From contig NZ_CP004388.1 of assembly GCF_000300235.2 (NCBI RefSeq), forward strand, positions 4,100,001 to 4,164,000: DNA of 64,000 nt, written 5' to 3'. Below, piece after piece: positions 7,787-15,881 of this stretch; position 1 is the first letter of the stretch, and the number at the start of each line of letters is the position of its first letter. The notes beneath the pieces were generated by a model, which was given only the letters and a program-made list of their open reading frames with translations, was not told the DNA's origin and did no database searches. Made by a program: the position numbers and the translations under genes. This DNA is from Thalassospira xiamenensis M-5 = DSM 17429. GTDB lineage: Bacteria > Pseudomonadota > Alphaproteobacteria > Rhodospirillales > Thalassospiraceae.

Positions 7787-9405
7787 TGTGCCTGCTCCAT
7801 GAATTGTTTTACCTCTTCCACCAGTGACGGGTTTTTCGCCGATCCGGCATCGCGGAAAATGAATGAGAAATCCGATGCTAGCGTATCGCTGCCAGCAATC
7901 GTCGCATTGGCATGACAAAAATCGCAGGATTGATCCTGGATGTAGGTTTCCATGGTTGTATTGGCGACTTTCAGATTACCCTCGGACTCAAAGGTGCCAT
8001 AGCGCAGCGGTATCGATGCATTCGCACCGGGCTCCATGACTGGGGGGCTTGGGCTGCCATCCCACAACACATTGACCAGCTTGTAATACTGAAACACCGA
8101 TTTCCCGCCGGTTTGCGATGCGATCTTTTGGGCAACACCGGCATTTAGCGTATCCATTTCACTGGTTAGGGCCTGTTCGCGCGTAACCTGTACGGGCTGA
8201 TCGCGGGGATAAAGATCCTTGCACTGGTTCTGATCGTTACAGTCAATGCGCGGCTGATTGGGTTTGCAATCCGGTCCGGTACAATTCGGGTTGTTAAAGG
8301 AATATCCGCCAGGCGGTAAAGTTGCCTGCCCGTCGGGCACATTGTCGACCTGCTCGAAGGTTGCCCAGATCAGATCGGGGAATGTATCGGTCTTGTGAAT
8401 GATATGAAGCCCGACCAAACCGACAACTTCTTGGCTGCATTCACCGGTATCAGGACGTTTCAGCCATGCAACCGATGTCAGATACCGGTCATAAATGTCG
8501 CTTTGCCCTGTCAGGACCCGCCACGCTGCCTTGATCTCGAACGCTCCAAGCGCATCCTGACCTTGCGGTTCCGTCGGTGGAACACGCAGGAACTTGCCAC
8601 TTGGCAGGGACAATCCCGCCGGATGTCGACCATCAGCATTGGTTGCGACCCGCATCTGATAGGCAGCGTCATAAAGCGCATTGTTCATGATGTAATCGAA
8701 CTCGGCCTTGCCGACCTTTCGTTCGAAAAACACCAGATTGCCGTTCTGATCTGTCAACCATCCGCCGGTGGCTTCCATGATCTCGTCGGACTGGGTATCA
8801 CGCGTACCACTTGAAAGATGGAACCGATGGGCAGTATTGACCGCATTTTTTGAAAGCGTTGTTAAAATCTTTGCCGAACCAGCCGGATAACCCAGCAACA
8901 TCTTGTCACTTTTACATCCCGACGGCACGGCTTGCGGCACGCCCCAATCGGTCGGCTTGGCCGCATCAGGCAGGAAGATCGCCTGCGCATCCTTGAAACT
9001 GCCCCAGACCGGTACGCTGGTTAAGGGTGAGGTCGGATTTTCCGGTACCCCCCAATTTTCCACCGAAACGTTTTGATCTGGCTCACCTGCGGCCGATGGT
9101 GTTCCCGGCCATGAACTGCTGACCGGCCAGTTCATCGCGATGAACATTTGCCACGCATAACAATTGTTACCCTGCTGGGTTGGCAGGAACAGATTGTCAC
9201 TGGTCATGAACGACCCGCTTGTCGGATCGAAAACCAGTTGATCCGGGCATTGCTGTGCCGATTGGGCTATTTCCGTCACCCGGCTGATATTGATTTCATC
9301 CGCCCTGCCAGCCGGAACATCAATCACCCAAAGAAGTCCCGCAATCGCCAGGATACAAAACCCCGCAATCACACAGCCTGCCCCCAAATGTAATCGGTTC
9401 ATCAT
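7783..9405 (-). CDS. Exported protein with single C-terminal haem-c motif (unnamed family)
   Basis: A 540-residue protein starting MMNRLHLGAGCVIAG, with a signal or anchor helix (about residues 8-28) and an AGRA-D cleavage region. One CxxCH motif, CDFCH (494-498), lies near the C-terminus, followed by SDFSFIFRDAG. The middle holds VGLVGLHIIHKTD and WATFEQVDNVP. The same architecture and phrases occur in the protein at 38285-39814, so this is a family with two members here. It is likely periplasmic and able to accept or pass single electrons; the function of the large N-terminal part is unknown. The ATG at 9405 has an AGGGAG ribosome site. An upstream in-frame start at 9555 would read into the preceding gene and is rejected. 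Confidence 0.8.
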   Translation of the reverse strand: MMNRLHLGAGCVIAGFCILAIAGLLWVIDVPAGRADEINISRVTEIAQSAQQCPDQLVFDPTSGSFMTSDNLFLPTQQGNNCYAWQMFIAMNWPVSSSWPGTPSAAGEPDQNVSVENWGVPENPTSPLTSVPVWGSFKDAQAIFLPDAAKPTDWGVPQAVPSGCKSDKMLLGYPAGSAKILTTLSKNAVNTAHRFHLSSGTRDTQSDEIMEATGGWLTDQNGNLVFFERKVGKAEFDYIMNNALYDAAYQMRVATNADGRHPAGLSLPSGKFLRVPPTEPQGQDALGAFEIKAAWRVLTGQSDIYDRYLTSVAWLKRPDTGECSQEVVGLVGLHIIHKTDTFPDLIWATFEQVDNVPDGQATLPPGGYSFNNPNCTGPDCKPNQPRIDCNDQNQCKDLYPRDQPVQVTREQALTSEMDTLNAGVAQKIASQTGGKSVFQYYKLVNVLWDGSPSPPVMEPGANASIPLRYGTFESEGNLKVANTTMETYIQDQSCDFCHANATIAGSDTLASDFSFIFRDAGSAKNPSLVEEVKQFMEQAQ

Positions 9406-9484
9406 AACGACTCCCTCTGTCGCAAACAGCATCCGGGGCAGATCACAACCTTGACCCCACCCCGGATGCGTCCCCCCGCCCCTG

Positions 9485-11227
9485 TTAATGACTGGGAATA
9501 ACCGCCAAACCACTTTCCCACGGATGATCAGCATCCGATGGATTGGCCGGTTCATTCGGGTTCAGAACCCGGAGACTGACGGATCCCGGCTTTGCCGATG
9601 ACGATACAGCAACATCCATAATGAAGCCCTGCGTACCGCCGCCGTCGGTCTGGCCCGGAATCGCCGATGCATCTGGCAGGAACTTGGTCACTTTGGCCTT
9701 GATCCCGGGGTTGGAAAACTCAATCCGCGCGTTGTCGATCGTGGTGTTTTTATCCGCTCCCTGCACGATCAGAACAAAGCTATTCACCGTTCCCGGTACC
9801 ATCAATGCCGGAAGATCGGTCGGAGATTCCCCATAAAACAGATCAATCGGCACAAACTGAACCGGCCAGGGCTGCATACTGCCGCTGCTGCGGCTTGAAA
9901 CGCATTTCATCGGTGACTGCAACGGTTGGTTCGGAGTCATCTGCGTTGCCGAAAGGGCAATTTTCATCTGGTTGGCGATATCGCCAATATGAGCAATCTT
10001 CTGACCATTGATCGTGCAGTCATTGATCGTGAAACCGGCACTTGGCGGAATATCAAACACCGCATGCAGTATCTGGTCCGAATTGTTCGGACCGGTTCCC
10101 GCCGTGCCACGGGTGATTTTCCAATACTGGCTGATATCCTCGCCATTCGGCCCCTTCCAGTTCGAAAGGTTCTGGGGCTGCTGGATATAAAGCCCGACCG
10201 GATCGGTCAGTGAAATACGGTAACGTGCCGCAGCCCGGTTGGCGATGAAACCGATATGCGGATCGGAATTACGATAGTTCTGACCGTATTGCGCACAACA
10301 AATCAGGCTTTGCGGATCGCGGCTGCTTAAATCCGGACGCTGAATGGTTGCCGCCGCGGCAAGGTAAATTTCAGCACTCAGCGTATTGGGGCCTGACGTC
10401 AGATGCAGCGCCCCGCCCGACTGGCCGGGAACCCGCACCGTGCCGCGGTTCCACTTGTTGGTCACGTCATAGGCCGGACGTCCGGTGGTCGGATCCATGA
10501 CAGGATCGCCTTTTTTACCGGTCGGCTGATCAACCGTGTAACGCAAATAAAGGTCTTCAAGCTTGACCGCCGGATCAACATACATCTGATAAAGGCCAAG
10601 GACCGCCTCGGGATTGATCCGCCACATCGTCAGGTAATAGGCCGGGTTTTCGCAGGTAAACATGACGCTTTGCATCTTGCTGCCCGACGCATCATAGGTA
10701 ATCGACCATTCACAATATTCATCAAGCCAGCCACGTGGGCCGGATGGCGAGAAATCAACGTATTCCCCGGTCCAGTCGATCTCCGGACACCGTTTGGCCG
10801 GGATTTTCAGGATCGGAGCCGAACCGCTCGGATCATAGAGCTTGTAAAGCGTGCCATCGACGGTGATCTCGCCACTATCGGCAAGGCTCATAACCTCATC
10901 CATGGTCAATGGTCGATGCAGTTGCGGGTTGTTGGATGCCTCGGGTGGGGTCAGAAAGGCGATCAAGCGGTTCGGGAACGGGGTCCAACTGATGACTGCG
11001 TCACCGGCTTCACCAAATCCCTCGGTCAGCGGGTTATAGTAATCCGCCCGTGGTGCATCATTCAGGTTCGACCACGGATCACCAATGATCGCCATCTCGG
11101 TCCAACCGGCAACATTATTGTTCCAATCGGTTTCAAAAGCCGACAGTTCGTTTTCCATACCAAGCTTTTTGTAATCCTTGGGTGCCTGATGGGCGGGCGA
11201 CGTAAATCTGGCAAAGGGTGTGCTCAT
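9485..11227 (-). CDS. Tyrosinase-operon protein of unknown family
   Basis: A 580-residue protein with no signal peptide or membrane segment and no motif I can name. It begins MSTPFARFTSPAHQAPKDYK and is rich in Trp, Tyr, Pro and Asn (for example TDWNNNVAGWTEM and VISWTPFPNRLIAF). It has seven Cys, including an adjacent pair in LICCAQYGQ. The C-terminal 150 residues read like a beta-sandwich (FVLIVQGADKNTT, ARIEFSNPGIKAKV, GSVSLRVLNPNEP). It lies 27 bp after the tyrosinase stop with an AGGAGA ribosome site, so it is translated from the same mRNA. It may be a subunit, substrate protein or scaffold for the tyrosinase. A LodA-like quinoprotein was considered, but no matching motif or LodB flavoprotein is present. 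Confidence 0.75.
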   Translation of the reverse strand: MSTPFARFTSPAHQAPKDYKKLGMENELSAFETDWNNNVAGWTEMAIIGDPWSNLNDAPRADYYNPLTEGFGEAGDAVISWTPFPNRLIAFLTPPEASNNPQLHRPLTMDEVMSLADSGEITVDGTLYKLYDPSGSAPILKIPAKRCPEIDWTGEYVDFSPSGPRGWLDEYCEWSITYDASGSKMQSVMFTCENPAYYLTMWRINPEAVLGLYQMYVDPAVKLEDLYLRYTVDQPTGKKGDPVMDPTTGRPAYDVTNKWNRGTVRVPGQSGGALHLTSGPNTLSAEIYLAAAATIQRPDLSSRDPQSLICCAQYGQNYRNSDPHIGFIANRAAARYRISLTDPVGLYIQQPQNLSNWKGPNGEDISQYWKITRGTAGTGPNNSDQILHAVFDIPPSAGFTINDCTINGQKIAHIGDIANQMKIALSATQMTPNQPLQSPMKCVSSRSSGSMQPWPVQFVPIDLFYGESPTDLPALMVPGTVNSFVLIVQGADKNTTIDNARIEFSNPGIKAKVTKFLPDASAIPGQTDGGGTQGFIMDVAVSSSAKPGSVSLRVLNPNEPANPSDADHPWESGLAVIPSH

Positions 11228-11254
11228 TTTCGGTCTCCTGGGTCACGGTTATGA

Positions 11255-13111
11255 TCAATGAAGCGAACAGCAGCCGCGCGGTGCCATCTGTCCAATAATC
11301 GGTTGGCGCGGATCCCCCCAAACCAGCTGGGGAATAAAGCCGGGTAGCGCTTTGTAATCGTCAGCCGTCACAACACGGCCGGTATCGAGGTGGGTCACAA
11401 CAAGGGAAATTTGCGGTTTGTCTTCGGGGCGAAGATCAAGCGAATAGATGGTCGGCCCGGCATTCAGAACACGTGACACACCCTGTGTCACACAACGTCC
11501 TTTATCATCGACAAGCCCCATGCCGATCCGGCTGAACCGGCCGACATAATGCATGTTGCAGCTTGTCGCGTCGTTCGGAGTCGCGTCGGCCTGATTGATG
11601 AAAACATCGATCAGATAACTGTCATGGGTACAACGAACATCGTCAAAGACCACCCATGGACCATCGTCCATGATCTTGGCTTCGGCACGTGTTGCGACAA
11701 ACGGATCGGCGGAAACACCGGCCTCTTTTGCCATTTTTCCCGGTTTGGATGGCTTCGCCTTTACTGCCGTCGGGGATTTCTTGCGCGCCGCGTCACCAGT
11801 GAACTGTTTGGCAAGAGGTTCGCCATAGTCATACCCAATACGACGGCTATCCTGCGCCATTTCACCGATTGAAGTATAGCGCCAATGGTCCGCGCTGGAA
11901 TAACTTACATCCGTCGCACCTGCGCCCAAAAACGGTTGAAGCGGTGTCTGGGTGGTGAATTGCGCGCCGGGATGATTGCGGATCCAGACTTCAAGCATCC
12001 GGTCGATATTGGCGTGATAGGACAGGAACAGCGGATCAAACGCGGTATAGGCATTGTCGCCCATATCCGGCCCCAACCAGCCGTGATAATTGTCGTGGGG
12101 CTGTTCATAAAGACCGTCAAAATTGACATCGCGATAAGGATACAGATTATCGGGCTGCGGCGGGTGAAACGCCGGGATATTAGCCCACGGGTAACCGGGA
12201 ACTCCCTGCGGCGTGCTGAAAGTTTCGAATTCCAGCGCATCAACGACCTGCTGCTGGAAAATCCGCGCCATCGCATAAAACTTGGTGCGTTCCGCCCTGT
12301 CGGTATCACCGGATGTGTAAAATAACGGATTACGCTGGACGTATTTGCAGTCCGGTCCGCTCATCCTGCCGATCGCACACAGTTTGGAATTGCCGTCCTT
12401 GGCCGCAGCATAACGTAACGGGTTGGGGCGCTTCTTGCCGGTGCCGGGATGGATATATGCCTCGTCCAGAAACGCTTGGGGCAAGCCTGCTTCGGGGCTA
12501 CCATCGACACTGGCATCTTGTGCCATCCAGTCCCAATAGGGGATCGCAAAATCGATCAGTTCTTCCAGATACAGAAGATACGCCCGATGCCAAAGCGCAA
12601 AGGCTTCCTGATAATGCAGGCACCAGTTGGTGTGGATATAGGCAAATATCTGCCACGGTGCGCCGCGGTCCGGATTGCCAATCTGCATGATATCGTCAAG
12701 CTTGGCACGATAGGCATCAAGCTCGTCCTGACTTAACGACCGGATATCGGCGCGGATACGTTTGACCTTTTGCGGCAAATCCGGCGGCGGTATGCGGTCG
12801 GCCGGATCGAAGGGGGACGTTTGATCAACCCGCCACCCCTGATTAACCCAAAGCCGAAAGGTTTCCAGCGCATCAATCGGCCAGAATTGAGTCTGATCGG
12901 TGGTCAATGGCATGCTACGCGATGCCAGATGATTATAAATCGTCACCGACCATTCCTTGACCGAATCCACCTGATCCAGATCGATGAAATAACCGCGCAT
13001 GCACCCGATCCAGCCCCGCGCCACTGCATCTCGCTCGTTAGGCGCAATCCAATAAGGCGCGATAAACAGGTTTTTAACGTCAGAATTCCATGTCGGTTTC
13101 GCTACAATCAT
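11255..13111 (-). CDS. Tyrosinase-like type 3 copper protein
   Basis: A 618-residue protein with a complete binuclear copper site. CuA is His160, His166 and His175 in AYIHTNWCLH and FALWHRAYLLYLEE. CuB is His339, His343 and His366 in PHDNYHGWLG and DPLFLSYHANIDR. Cys164 is two residues before His166, the Cys-x-His arrangement that forms a thioether in fungal tyrosinases. About 140 residues precede the core and about 120 beta-rich residues follow it, possibly a lid domain; a Lys/Pro linker lies near 443-462. No Tat or Sec signal is visible, so it is cytosolic or exported by an unknown route. It could oxidise phenols, catechols or protein Tyr. It is first in a four-gene operon and divergent from an Lrp-type regulator. 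Confidence 0.9.
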   Translation of the reverse strand: MIVAKPTWNSDVKNLFIAPYWIAPNERDAVARGWIGCMRGYFIDLDQVDSVKEWSVTIYNHLASRSMPLTTDQTQFWPIDALETFRLWVNQGWRVDQTSPFDPADRIPPPDLPQKVKRIRADIRSLSQDELDAYRAKLDDIMQIGNPDRGAPWQIFAYIHTNWCLHYQEAFALWHRAYLLYLEELIDFAIPYWDWMAQDASVDGSPEAGLPQAFLDEAYIHPGTGKKRPNPLRYAAAKDGNSKLCAIGRMSGPDCKYVQRNPLFYTSGDTDRAERTKFYAMARIFQQQVVDALEFETFSTPQGVPGYPWANIPAFHPPQPDNLYPYRDVNFDGLYEQPHDNYHGWLGPDMGDNAYTAFDPLFLSYHANIDRMLEVWIRNHPGAQFTTQTPLQPFLGAGATDVSYSSADHWRYTSIGEMAQDSRRIGYDYGEPLAKQFTGDAARKKSPTAVKAKPSKPGKMAKEAGVSADPFVATRAEAKIMDDGPWVVFDDVRCTHDSYLIDVFINQADATPNDATSCNMHYVGRFSRIGMGLVDDKGRCVTQGVSRVLNAGPTIYSLDLRPEDKPQISLVVTHLDTGRVVTADDYKALPGFIPQLVWGDPRQPIIGQMAPRGCCSLH

Positions 13112-13148
13112 CGCCTTCCCCGAATAACCCCATGAGTTTTATTGAAGT

Positions 13149-13196
13149 TTTCTCCACTTTAGGTAGTGTTAAGTTTAGCCCTTCCGTACGGAGAAA
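13149..13196. promoter_or_regulatory. Candidate operator region between tyrosinase operon and Lrp-type regulator
   Basis: A perfect 10-bp palindrome TCCGTACGGA lies at 13183-13192. A 7-bp inverted repeat, TTTCTCC (13149-13155) and GGAGAAA (13190-13196), spans the same interval. Both are in the 148-bp divergent promoter gap, where an Lrp/AsnC protein would act. No base-level footprint is known. Confidence 0.4.
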
Positions 13197-13259
13197 TTTT
13201 GCAAAGTTGGGCGAATAGTGATGGGGTTTTTGCAATTTCAGGGGGCTATTGCAGGATTT

Positions 13260-13721
13260 ATGGCAGATGCGATTGATCTGAAGATTTTGGCGAAGCTCCA
13301 GAAAGACTGTACGCAAAGTCTGGAATCGCTTAGCGACAGCGTCGGGCTATCCCCGACAAGCTGTTATCGACGGATCAAGAAACTCGAAAGCGACGGGGTC
13401 ATTCGCGCGCGCTGCGCAATCCTTGATGAAAAGAAACTCGGCTTTCAGGTCACTGCCATGTTTCTGATAAAGCTTGAAAAAGATAGCGCCGATATCGATC
13501 AACGCATGCAGCAGATCCTCAAAAACCGGCCTGAAATCCAGCATTGCTATCTGATCGCCGGTGATTTTGATTTTGTGATGATCGCCAAATTCCGCGATGC
13601 GACGGAATATACCGATTACATCTATCACTTCCTCGAAACCTACGCCGATATCCCGATCCAGACCTATACCTCCAAACTGGTGGTCCGTACCGTCCGGCAG
13701 GACTGGGCCCTACCGCTTTAG
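13260..13721 (+). CDS. Lrp/AsnC family transcriptional regulator
   Basis: A 153-residue feast/famine regulator. The N-terminal winged HTH (IDLKILAKLQKDCTQSLESL and VGLSPTSCYRRIKKLESDGVI, residues about 5-50) is followed by a RAM/AsnC effector domain with CYLIAGDFDFVMIAKF and VRTVRQDWALPL. The ATG at 13260 is preferred over a GTG at 13218 because family proteins begin a few residues before the first helix. It likely senses an amino acid. Divergence from the tyrosinase operon makes that operon its probable target, and tyrosine is an attractive effector, though this is inference. Confidence 0.9.
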   Translation: MADAIDLKILAKLQKDCTQSLESLSDSVGLSPTSCYRRIKKLESDGVIRARCAILDEKKLGFQVTAMFLIKLEKDSADIDQRMQQILKNRPEIQHCYLIAGDFDFVMIAKFRDATEYTDYIYHFLETYADIPIQTYTSKLVVRTVRQDWALPL

Positions 13722-13726
13722 GCGAC

Positions 13727-13760
13727 AAAAATGCCTCGGACAAGATCACGAGGCGCTTTT
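13727..13760. terminator. Bidirectional terminator between Lrp gene and dctM
   Basis: GCCTCG (13733-13738) pairs with CGAGGC (13749-13754), flanked by AAAA on the left and TTTT on the right. It lies between convergent stops at 13721 and 13771. Confidence 0.6.
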
Positions 13761-13770
13761 GAGTAGATGC

Positions 13771-15318
13771 TCAGAAAACCACGCTTGGCAACCATTGCGC
13801 CAAAGACGGCCACAACCAGATTACGAAAATGCCAAACACCTGAAGTGCTATGAACGGCACCACACCGGCATAAATCTGTCCGGTGGTGATTTCCGGAGGC
13901 GCGGCACTGCGCAGATAAAACAGCGAAAACCCGAATGGCGGGGTCAGGAACGATGTCTGCAGATTGATCGCAATCAGGATCGCCAGCCATACCGGATCAT
14001 GGCCCATCATAATCAGTCCGGGGGCTATCAGCGGCAGCAGGATCACCGTGATTTCAACGAAATCAAGGAAGAAGCCCAGAACGAAAATCACCGCCATGCA
14101 GAAGAACAGCGCCCCCATCGGGCCACCGGGCATGGATTCAAGGATTTCCGCCACATGGTCTTCGCCGCCCAACCCGATAAATACCAGCGAAAACATGCTG
14201 GCGGTCAGGATGGTGGCAAAGATCATCGCCGTAACGGTCATCGTCGATGTCAGTGCGGATTTCAGAACGTCCGCCTTCCATGCCTGTCTCAGGCACGCGG
14301 CAATCGCGGCAATGCCGGCAATCGCCAAAACGACATATCCCGCGCCCAGAACATAATCAAACCCGGTCAGATCATTTCGCTGAAACCGGACCGGGGCAAT
14401 CCCGGCCATAACAGCAAGGATCAGAAGGGCCGCAGTCCCCGACAGGACTAGCTTCCGGTTTGCTCCCTGCCGTACACCGGCCATCAGGATCGCGCCAATC
14501 GCGCCGACCGATGCGGCCTCTGTCGGGGTGGCGACACCACCAAGGATCGCGCCCAAAACCGCAATGATCAGCATCACCGGTGGCAGGATAGCCCGGATTA
14601 CCTCGCCCATATCCGGGCGGCCATCGTCACTTTTGACCGGCGGCATATCATTTGGCCGGAAAAAACCACGCAACAGGATATAGGCAATATAAATCACCAC
14701 CAGCGTCAGACCGGGGATGAGGGCCCCTGCAAAAATCTGCCCGACCGAAATGGTTTCGATGGTGAACTTGCCCTGTTCGTACTGTGCCTGCTGATAGGCC
14801 GACGACATCACATCAGACAGGATAATCAAAAGCGTAGACGGCGGAATGATCTGCCCCAGCGTACCCGCCGTGCATACAAGCCCCGATGCCATTTTCGGGT
14901 TATAGCCAGTACGCAACATGGTCGGAAGCGCAATCATGCCCATGGCAATCACGGTTGCACCAACAATCCCCGTCGATGCCGCCAGCAACGCCCCGACCAG
15001 CACGACCGAAATGCCAAGACCACCGCGCAACTGGCCAAACACCCGGCCCATTGTATGAAGCAAGTCTTCGGCAATGCGCGATCTTTCCAGCACCACACCC
15101 ATGAGGACGAAAAGCGGAATGGCAATCAGCACGTCATTGGTCAGAACACCAAACACCCGCTGACCAAGGGCGCCCATCAGCGCAATATTCATCGCGTCCG
15201 TTGCCCAACCGATAAAGGCAAAAATCACCGCCACACCAGCGATGGAAAACGACACCGGAAAACCAAGCAAAATGCAGCCCATCAGGGCCGCAAACATCAA
15301 TAAATCAAGGTATTCCAT
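13771..15318 (-). CDS. dctM: TRAP transporter large permease (DctM)
   Basis: A 515-residue inner-membrane protein of the TRAP 4TM_12TM family. Diagnostic segments are MEYLDLLMFAALMGCILLGFP at the start, LMGVVLERSRIAEDLL, LAASTGIVGATVIAMGMIALP and SGLVCTAGTLGQIIPPS. The ATG at 15318 shares one base with the dctQ stop (TGATG), so the upstream open frame to 15393 is rejected. The protein is longer than a minimal DctM (about 430) because of an insertion with extra hydrophobic segments at about 255-370, as in fused or extended variants. It drives Na+-coupled uptake of the solute bound by DctP. It is last in the run hutI-hutH-hutG-hutU-dctP-dctQ-dctM. Confidence 0.92.
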   Translation of the reverse strand: MEYLDLLMFAALMGCILLGFPVSFSIAGVAVIFAFIGWATDAMNIALMGALGQRVFGVLTNDVLIAIPLFVLMGVVLERSRIAEDLLHTMGRVFGQLRGGLGISVVLVGALLAASTGIVGATVIAMGMIALPTMLRTGYNPKMASGLVCTAGTLGQIIPPSTLLIILSDVMSSAYQQAQYEQGKFTIETISVGQIFAGALIPGLTLVVIYIAYILLRGFFRPNDMPPVKSDDGRPDMGEVIRAILPPVMLIIAVLGAILGGVATPTEAASVGAIGAILMAGVRQGANRKLVLSGTAALLILAVMAGIAPVRFQRNDLTGFDYVLGAGYVVLAIAGIAAIAACLRQAWKADVLKSALTSTMTVTAMIFATILTASMFSLVFIGLGGEDHVAEILESMPGGPMGALFFCMAVIFVLGFFLDFVEITVILLPLIAPGLIMMGHDPVWLAILIAINLQTSFLTPPFGFSLFYLRSAAPPEITTGQIYAGVVPFIALQVFGIFVIWLWPSLAQWLPSVVF

Positions 15319-15821
15319 CAGGCGGCACGCCCCCGCAAAATGATAATTTGCCGCAGAAGACAGGCAACCGACTGAATAATCAAAAGAATACAAAAGGCCG
15401 GAATCAGGGATTTAAGCAACCAGACGGCCGGAATCCCCCCCACCGAAATCGCGCCTTCCAGCATCGAAACTGCATTAACCACCGACGGCCATGACCAATA
15501 CAGCAATGTCGCCATCGACGGGATCGCAAGCACGACATAGCCAAAGACATCAATCCTGGCCTTGGTCGTTTCGTGTGCCGCGGCATAGAAAATATCGACC
15601 CGCACATGTCGATCGACCAGAAGCGTATAACCTGCGCCCAGCATGAAAAGCCCGGAATGCAGGTAAAGCACGCTTTCATTCAACGCGATCGAACTGAACC
15701 CGAAAACATAGCGTAGCAAAACCACGGCAAACTGCAAAAGAACCATCAGAAGTGCAAACCACCGCACGGTCATTCCGGTCCACTGGTTCACCTGATCCAG
15801 CGCATCAGCAAGGCGTTGCAT
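15318..15821 (-). CDS. dctQ: TRAP transporter small permease (DctQ)
   Basis: A 167-residue protein with four membrane segments, the size and topology of TRAP small subunits. The family phrase is LLQFAVVLLRYVFGFSSIALNESVLYLH (residues about 28-55), with the conserved Arg and Glu between TM1 and TM2, then DRHVRVDIFY. It overlaps dctM by one base. A strong hairpin at 15842-15873 separates it from dctP, which would let the binding protein be made in excess over the permease. Confidence 0.9.
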   Translation of the reverse strand: MQRLADALDQVNQWTGMTVRWFALLMVLLQFAVVLLRYVFGFSSIALNESVLYLHSGLFMLGAGYTLLVDRHVRVDIFYAAAHETTKARIDVFGYVVLAIPSMATLLYWSWPSVVNAVSMLEGAISVGGIPAVWLLKSLIPAFCILLIIQSVACLLRQIIILRGRAA

Positions 15822-15841
15822 GAAATCCCCCGCGAAACAAC

Positions 15842-15873
15842 AAGACCGGCGCGAGCAAACCCGCGCCGGTCTT
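15842..15873 (-). terminator. Intercistronic hairpin between dctP and dctQ
   Basis: AAGACCGGCGCG (15842-15853) pairs perfectly with 15862-15873 over an 8-nt loop. It has no long U-tract on the minus strand, so it probably works as a partial terminator or mRNA stabiliser that sets a high DctP to DctQM ratio. Confidence 0.65.
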
Positions 15874-15881
15874 CAGTTCTA

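Noticed and set aside
6938..11227. LodA/LodB-type quinoprotein amino-acid oxidase system
   Set aside because: No flavoprotein LodB is present and the 580-residue protein lacks LodA-like sequence features, so only the general idea of a tyrosinase-modified partner is kept as speculation.
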